From Nitrospira sp. (GTDB lineage Bacteria; Nitrospirota; Nitrospiria; Nitrospirales; Nitrospiraceae), in the NCBI GenBank assembly GCA_005116955.1, contig SWDI01000001.1, positions 103,081 through 152,363 of the forward strand: DNA of 49,283 bases, in the 5' to 3' direction. Position numbers and translations under genes: made by a program. Each line of letters opens with the position of its first letter. The first letter of the stretch is position 1. Under the pieces are notes generated by a model. It was not told the origin of the DNA, made no database searches, and saw only the letters and a program-made list of their open reading frames with translations. Of this stretch, positions 45,806 through 49,283 are shown piece by piece.

Positions 45806-46367
45806 CGCGTCCCTCCTACTTGTGACTGCCTTATGGCAGTGGGTCTTGCCTCCGGGTACAGAGCACCGGCCGCCGTCGTGAATACAGCCTTCATAGTTGG
45901 AAAGATAACATAACGTGACCTAAGCATAAAGAAGACTGAGCGAGCGACTACATTTTGGTGGTTGATGAATGTGGGTTTGCTATAGGTCTCCGGCGAGTAT
46001 AGGAGTCTCTCCCGGTTGGTCTGCAGCATGAAGGGGACCAATCACCCTGAGACGGAACACCATGCCGGCTATGAGAGCCTTATCTCTGGTCCTCATATCT
46101 GGCCTTCCTTCTCCAAGCTCAGACTGTCGCCTTCTGGGACAAAGGTTCGGTGGCTCCTGTCGCAAAGGGCGACTCTTGTCGATCATCGCTGGTATCGTAC
46201 TGCGGAACTGGTCAATTTCAAAGGCTGAATGTTAGGTGCTCTTGACCCATCCCACGGTTCCCTCCTTGCAATCTACACGGACTGACTGGTCGAAGAGCTG
46301 GCTTAACATTGTGTAGAGAGATGACGGGTATTGCTCCGACAAGGAGCAGAAAGGCAAAGCAACAGAC
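45806..46367. other. 560-bp stretch without a convincing gene
   Basis: The divergent gap between the FGE-like and cytochrome c'-like genes contains short overlapping frames (46016-46228 plus, 45980-46186 minus), neither with good coding character or a ribosome binding site. A hairpin TGCTCC-N5-GGAGCA lies at about 46331-46348, 20 bp before the cytochrome gene. The minus strand has an 11-base match (45984-45994) to the cobalamin-riboswitch box, not supported by other parts of the aptamer. Promoters for both neighbours must lie here; I cannot place them. Confidence 0.45.
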
Positions 46368-46835
46368 ATGAAATCTCGCTGGTGCATGATGGCCGTTGTT
46401 CTCTGGATCATGACCATCGCTGTTCTGGGATGGTTCTTTGTTAAGGGTTTGACGGCGAAGGGAAGCGACGGCCGCACGGAAATACTGCTGGCAGCCGCTG
46501 AACGCGATCACATCCTTGCGGAAATGCGACACCTTTTGAAAGCCGTGGACGCCGTCGTTAGGGAACTGGGAGAGCCGAATCCTGATCTGAAGCAGATGGA
46601 AGCAGCGGCCAGAGAGGTCGGGATGCACATGGCGGCGGATACTGAGCCAGTCATCATGGCTAAGCTGCCGCTGCCGTTTAAGCAGATGGGCATGTCGATC
46701 CACAAGGACATGGATGCTCTGGCCGATGCGATTGTACAGAACGAGACACCCCAACAGATCTTGCACCGGTTGTCGAGCATGACGGCCCGCTGCACGGCCT
46801 GTCATGACATGTACAGATTCAAAGCGAGCGAGTAG
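46368..46835 (+). CDS. Membrane-anchored cytochrome c'-like haem protein
   Basis: The 155-residue protein has one N-terminal membrane span (about 5-26, uncleaved or signal) and a periplasmic helical part ending in the haem motif C142-TAC-H146 near the C terminus. A C-terminal CxxCH with four amphipathic helices before it is the layout of cytochrome c' and the cytochrome c-556 family. Met residues in the helices (KQMGMSIHKDM) may serve as a sixth ligand, but that is guesswork. No partner gene is adjacent. Confidence 0.8.
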   Translation: MKSRWCMMAVVLWIMTIAVLGWFFVKGLTAKGSDGRTEILLAAAERDHILAEMRHLLKAVDAVVRELGEPNPDLKQMEAAAREVGMHMAADTEPVIMAKLPLPFKQMGMSIHKDMDALADAIVQNETPQQILHRLSSMTARCTACHDMYRFKASE

Positions 46836-47026
46836 CTGTCAGTGGTCAGCAATCAGCAGTAGGGCAGAAGAGAAGAAAGCGAAGCGAGAGTGAATCCATT
46901 TCCGATGTGGTGACTCACACCCAATGAGAGCTCCTGTCATGGCCGGAGGGCACAAGCCTCGAAAGGCGTGAAATCCGCCACAACCGAGAGCAATGGCGCT
47001 CCGGTAGCACAGTCAGGGAGGTCTTA

Positions 47027-47326
47027 ATGAAGTCCCAAGCCATCATACGTGTCACTCTAGCAGCAGCCATGCTGTCACCAGTCGGTTTCGTCACCATTGG
47101 GTCGGCGCAGGATCTTGATCGTGACCGTGATCAGCTCAAGACGCAGCAGCAACTACAAGATAAGGACAAGCTACAGACCAAAGATCAGCTAAAAGACAAG
47201 GACCAGCTGAAAGAGCAGGAACGGACACGCGAGCGTGAACGGGTGAGAGAACATATGCAAACAGAGCGTCCCGAGAGACCGCAGCATGAGCGGCCTGAGC
47301 GCGGTGGGGGAGGAGGACGGCACTAG
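47027..47326 (+). CDS. Secreted repetitive charged protein (DQLK repeats)
   Basis: The 99-residue product has a signal peptide (to about residue 27, SAQ), then repeats of the type QLK/DK-LQ-TKDQLKDKDQLKEQ with a run of Arg-Glu (RERERVREHMQ) and a tail PERPQHERPERGGGGGRH. It should form a long charged helix followed by a Gly-rich tail. The repetitive composition makes chance frames less likely given the signal peptide and a GGGAGG ribosome binding site. Function unknown; comparable small exported charged-repeat proteins are known but poorly studied. Confidence 0.75.
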   Translation: MKSQAIIRVTLAAAMLSPVGFVTIGSAQDLDRDRDQLKTQQQLQDKDKLQTKDQLKDKDQLKEQERTRERERVREHMQTERPERPQHERPERGGGGGRH

Positions 47327-47334
47327 GAAGACTC

Positions 47335-47379
47335 GAGTTCTGAGTGCTGGGTTGACATGTCGCTCGGCACTCAGGACTC
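47335..47379. repeat. Intergenic inverted repeat (second copy of CTGAG/CTCAG family)
   Basis: GAGTTCTGAGTGC (47335-47347) pairs with GCACTCAGGACTC (47367-47379) with a single G-T pair. The loop is 19 bases. It shares short words with the element at 17225-17299 and could end the upstream gene's transcript. Confidence 0.55.
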
Positions 47380-47403
47380 AGCACTTCGGATCGGAGGTGA
47401 GAG

Positions 47404-48642
47404 ATGGCACAAGTCGCGATCATCGGCGCATCGATCGGCGGCCTACCCGCCGCCTGTGAAGCACGGGCGCTGTTGGATAAGAAGCATACAGTGACCGTCA
47501 TTTCCAATGTGCGCTCGTTCCACTTTGTGCCGTCGAATCCCTGGGTCGCGGTCGGTTGGCGCACACGCAAAGACATCAGCTTTGAGCTGGGGCCTGTGTT
47601 GGCCAAGAAGGGAATCGAATTCGTTCATGCCACGGCGGATCGCATCGAACCAGAACAGAACCGCGTCATTACTGCGAAAGGCGAGGTGCCGTACGATTAT
47701 CTCATCATCGCCACGGGGCCGAAGCTCAACTTTGCCGCTGTGCCTGGGCTTGGCCCAAGCGGATATACGCAGTCAGTGTGCAACGTGGACCATGCCGAAC
47801 AGGCGTGGGGTGCCTATCAGAGCTTTCTGAAAGATCCAGGTCCCATCGTCATCGGCGCCGCGCAGGGCGCTTCCTGCTTTGGGCCGGCCTACGAGATGGC
47901 GTTCATCCTGGATGCGGATTTGCGGAAGAAAAAACTCCGCAAGAAAGTCCCGATCTATTTTGTTACGCCAGAACCCTACATCGGTCATATGGGACTCGCC
48001 GGTGTCGGAAAATCGCGTCGGCTGATGGAGGATGAGTTTGCCGAGCATTCGATCAAGCCGATCCACAATACGGCGATCAAGGAAGTCCAGCCCGGGAAAA
48101 TGCTCTTGGAGGACGGTCAGGAGATCCCGTTCCGTTACTCGATGATGATCCCGCCCTTTGCGGGCGTCGATGCGGTGGCTGGGACCCCAGGCCTCTGCAA
48201 TCCCAAAGGGTTCGTCAACATCGATGCCTATCAGGCCAATCCAAAGTACAGGAACATTTACTCGGTGGGGGTCTGTGTGGCCATCCCCCCGGTCGAGCAG
48301 ACGCCGATTCCAACCGGTGCGCCGAAGACCGGGTACATGATCGAATCCATGGTGTCGGCGGCCGTTCACAATATAAAGGCGGATATCGAAAACAATACAA
48401 AGAAGGAAACCGCGACGTGGAATGCGATCTGTCTGGCGGACATGGGCGATACAGGGATGGCGTTCGTGGCCCTGCCCCAAATGGCTCCCCGCAACGTCAC
48501 ATGGGCAAAGAAAGGCAAATGGGTCCACCTGGCCAAGATCGGGCTGGAAAAGTACTTTCTGATGAAAATGAAACGGGGCGTCAGCGAGCCCTTCTTCGAG
48601 AAGGCGATTCTCGATGCAATAGGCATCACCAAGCGAGAATAG
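47404..48642 (+). CDS. sqr: Sulfide:quinone oxidoreductase-like FAD flavoprotein
   Basis: SQR oxidises sulfide to polysulfide and passes electrons to the quinone pool. The 412-residue protein has the FAD motif [13 protein letters not shown] (about 8-20), the second DYLIIATGPKL, and Cys in SVCNVDHAEQ (about 128), GASCFGPAYEM (about 158) and VGVCVAIPPVEQTP (about 296-297), matching the family's catalytic Cys positions and the VEQTPIPTGAPKTGYMIE segment. The membrane-associated C-terminal helix region (WVHLAKIGLEKYFLMKM) is present. Preceded by GGAGGTGA. The DUF2892 protein follows 81 bp later. Confidence 0.88.
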   Translation: MAQVAIIGASIGGLPAACEARALLDKKHTVTVISNVRSFHFVPSNPWVAVGWRTRKDISFELGPVLAKKGIEFVHATADRIEPEQNRVITAKGEVPYDYLIIATGPKLNFAAVPGLGPSGYTQSVCNVDHAEQAWGAYQSFLKDPGPIVIGAAQGASCFGPAYEMAFILDADLRKKKLRKKVPIYFVTPEPYIGHMGLAGVGKSRRLMEDEFAEHSIKPIHNTAIKEVQPGKMLLEDGQEIPFRYSMMIPPFAGVDAVAGTPGLCNPKGFVNIDAYQANPKYRNIYSVGVCVAIPPVEQTPIPTGAPKTGYMIESMVSAAVHNIKADIENNTKKETATWNAICLADMGDTGMAFVALPQMAPRNVTWAKKGKWVHLAKIGLEKYFLMKMKRGVSEPFFEKAILDAIGITKRE

Positions 48643-48723
48643 AGCGGCCAACGTGACGGACTTTCTGCTCTGAATCCTTTGCTCCGTCCCTGCCTCACAT
48701 AGACAAGAGGAAAGGAGGGTGCT

Positions 48724-48912
48724 ATGAAACTCAATGAACGTTTGCGATTGATTGCCGGTGTCTTTGTGCTCGCCGCGGTGATCCTAGGCGCGACGGTCCA
48801 TCCGTACTGGAATTATTTCGCCGCGTTCGTAGCGGTGAATCTCATCCAATCGGCCTTTACAGGCTGGTGTCCGATGATGGCCTTCCTGCGAAAGCTCGGG
48901 GTACACGAGTAA
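48724..48912 (+). CDS. DUF2892 (YgaP-like) membrane protein
   Basis: The 62-residue protein has two hydrophobic spans with the pattern RLRLIAGVFVLAAVILG and YFAAFVAVNLIQSAFTGWCPMMAFLRKLG, the DUF2892 signature including the C-terminal GWCPM motif. Such proteins often accompany rhodanese or sulfur-metabolism genes, which fits its place after the SQR-like gene. Good ribosome binding site GGAAAGGAGGG. Confidence 0.88.
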   Translation: MKLNERLRLIAGVFVLAAVILGATVHPYWNYFAAFVAVNLIQSAFTGWCPMMAFLRKLGVHE

Positions 48913-48993
48913 CCAAGACTTGGCAGATGGGGTCATTTCCTCTAGGGTAAAGTCTGTGTCAATCTTGGGGCCTCGAAGGATTGGGAGAGTTGC

Positions 48994-49283
48994 ATGACCA
49001 TTTCTCTTGTTTTGGAGGACGCATTCACGAGCGAACAGGATCTGCGCGACATGATTGCCACGCGGAAGGTGTGCTTCGACCACGACCCTTTCTATGTCAA
49101 GGATGGATCGGACCGGATTGTCCAAATTGGATTTCAGCTCAACCTCTATGCCGCCTTTCAAGATCCTGCGCATCTACCGACCGGTGACGATTCCGAGTTG
49201 CGGGAGCTGGTGGGGGAACTCCGCCAACTCTGTCGCGTGTTTTTTCAATCGTTGGATCTTCTGAAACCTTGCCAATATCCCGA
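48994..49283 (+). CDS. Hypothetical protein, cut by the window edge
   Basis: An open frame from the ATG at 48994 to the last base (96 full codons). The start has GGGAGAG a few bases upstream. It begins MTISLVLEDAFTSEQDLRDMIATRKVCFDHD and continues with DRIVQIGFQLNLYAAFQDPAHL. Soluble alpha/beta pattern with three Cys. I do not recognise the family. The 3' end is outside the window. Confidence 0.65.
   Translation, partial: MTISLVLEDAFTSEQDLRDMIATRKVCFDHDPFYVKDGSDRIVQIGFQLNLYAAFQDPAHLPTGDDSELRELVGELRQLCRVFFQSLDLLKPCQYP

Noticed and set aside
45984-45994. B12-box-like GCCGGAGACCT on the minus strand upstream of the FGE-like gene
   Set aside because: Only 11 bases match; the other conserved stems of a cobalamin riboswitch are not visible, and the downstream gene has no link to cobalamin.
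46994-47009. Sigma-54-like TGGCGC-N4-TAGCA before the repetitive-protein gene
   Set aside because: GG and GC have the right interval, but several other bases differ and the transcript would start only about 7 bp before the ATG, overlapping the ribosome binding site.

Overview
The window opens on the chromosomal replication block dnaA-dnaN-gyrB-gyrA, so it probably starts at or just before the origin of a linearised bacterial chromosome. The gene set points to Nitrospira (Nitrospirota, nitrite-oxidising bacteria) or a close relative: a chlorite-dismutase-family protein, SmbP-like metal-binding repeats, a stand-alone PuuD-type membrane domain, a ferredoxin:thioredoxin-reductase-like protein and many two-component/sigma-54 regulators. 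This assignment is inferred from gene content and style; no 16S gene is present.

1-9.4 kb: replication and housekeeping (dnaA, dnaN, gyrB, gyrA, a membrane-anchored hypothetical protein, a DciA/DUF721 protein, smpB). 9.6-13.7 kb: a minus-strand block with an FTR-like redox protein, a secreted protein, an OmpR-type response regulator and its sensor kinase, followed by two tiny single-membrane-span peptides too short for ordinary gene finding. Each peptide gene has a near-identical 33-bp block containing a palindrome, at exactly the same distance from a -10 element. This looks like a small regulon of the adjacent two-component system.

13.8-28.8 kb: mostly core metabolism on the plus strand: a NorD-like VWA protein with a buried HExxH motif, malate dehydrogenase, a PuuD-like membrane protein, a lone NuoF followed by a 2Fe-2S ferredoxin, an ErpA-like Fe-S carrier, a PTPS-type pterin synthase next to GTP cyclohydrolase I, an alpha/beta hydrolase, RarA, a PilZ protein (possibly leaderless), an ABC-F ATPase, tRNA-Ala(GGC), and purA behind a promoter that runs straight into an intrinsic terminator.

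28.9-31.2 kb: tRNA-Lys(UUU) followed by a decayed accessory stretch with gene remnants, a small Cys-rich protein, a receiver protein and a hypothetical gene. 31.2-39.9 kb: a signalling cluster (sigma-54 response regulator with a variant GAFTDA loop, triple-PAS histidine kinase, single receiver, second sigma-54 activator with a Cys-rich PAS domain) leading to a near-perfect sigma-54 promoter, a leader with a terminator-like hairpin, and then a secreted His-rich protein, a 2OG-Fe(II) oxygenase and a Cys-rich protein. I read this as one regulatory unit.

40-49.3 kb: metal, haem and redox genes: an SmbP-like domain fused to an outer-membrane beta-barrel, a chlorite-dismutase-family protein whose distal arginine seems to be missing, a Rieske oxygenase, a HEAT-like protein, a CopD-like protein, a TPR-formylglycine-generating-enzyme-like lipid/periplasmic protein, a cytochrome c'-like protein, a repetitive charged secreted protein, a sulfide:quinone oxidoreductase-like flavoprotein, a DUF2892 protein and a gene cut by the window edge. 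No CRISPR array, insertion sequence or rRNA was seen.
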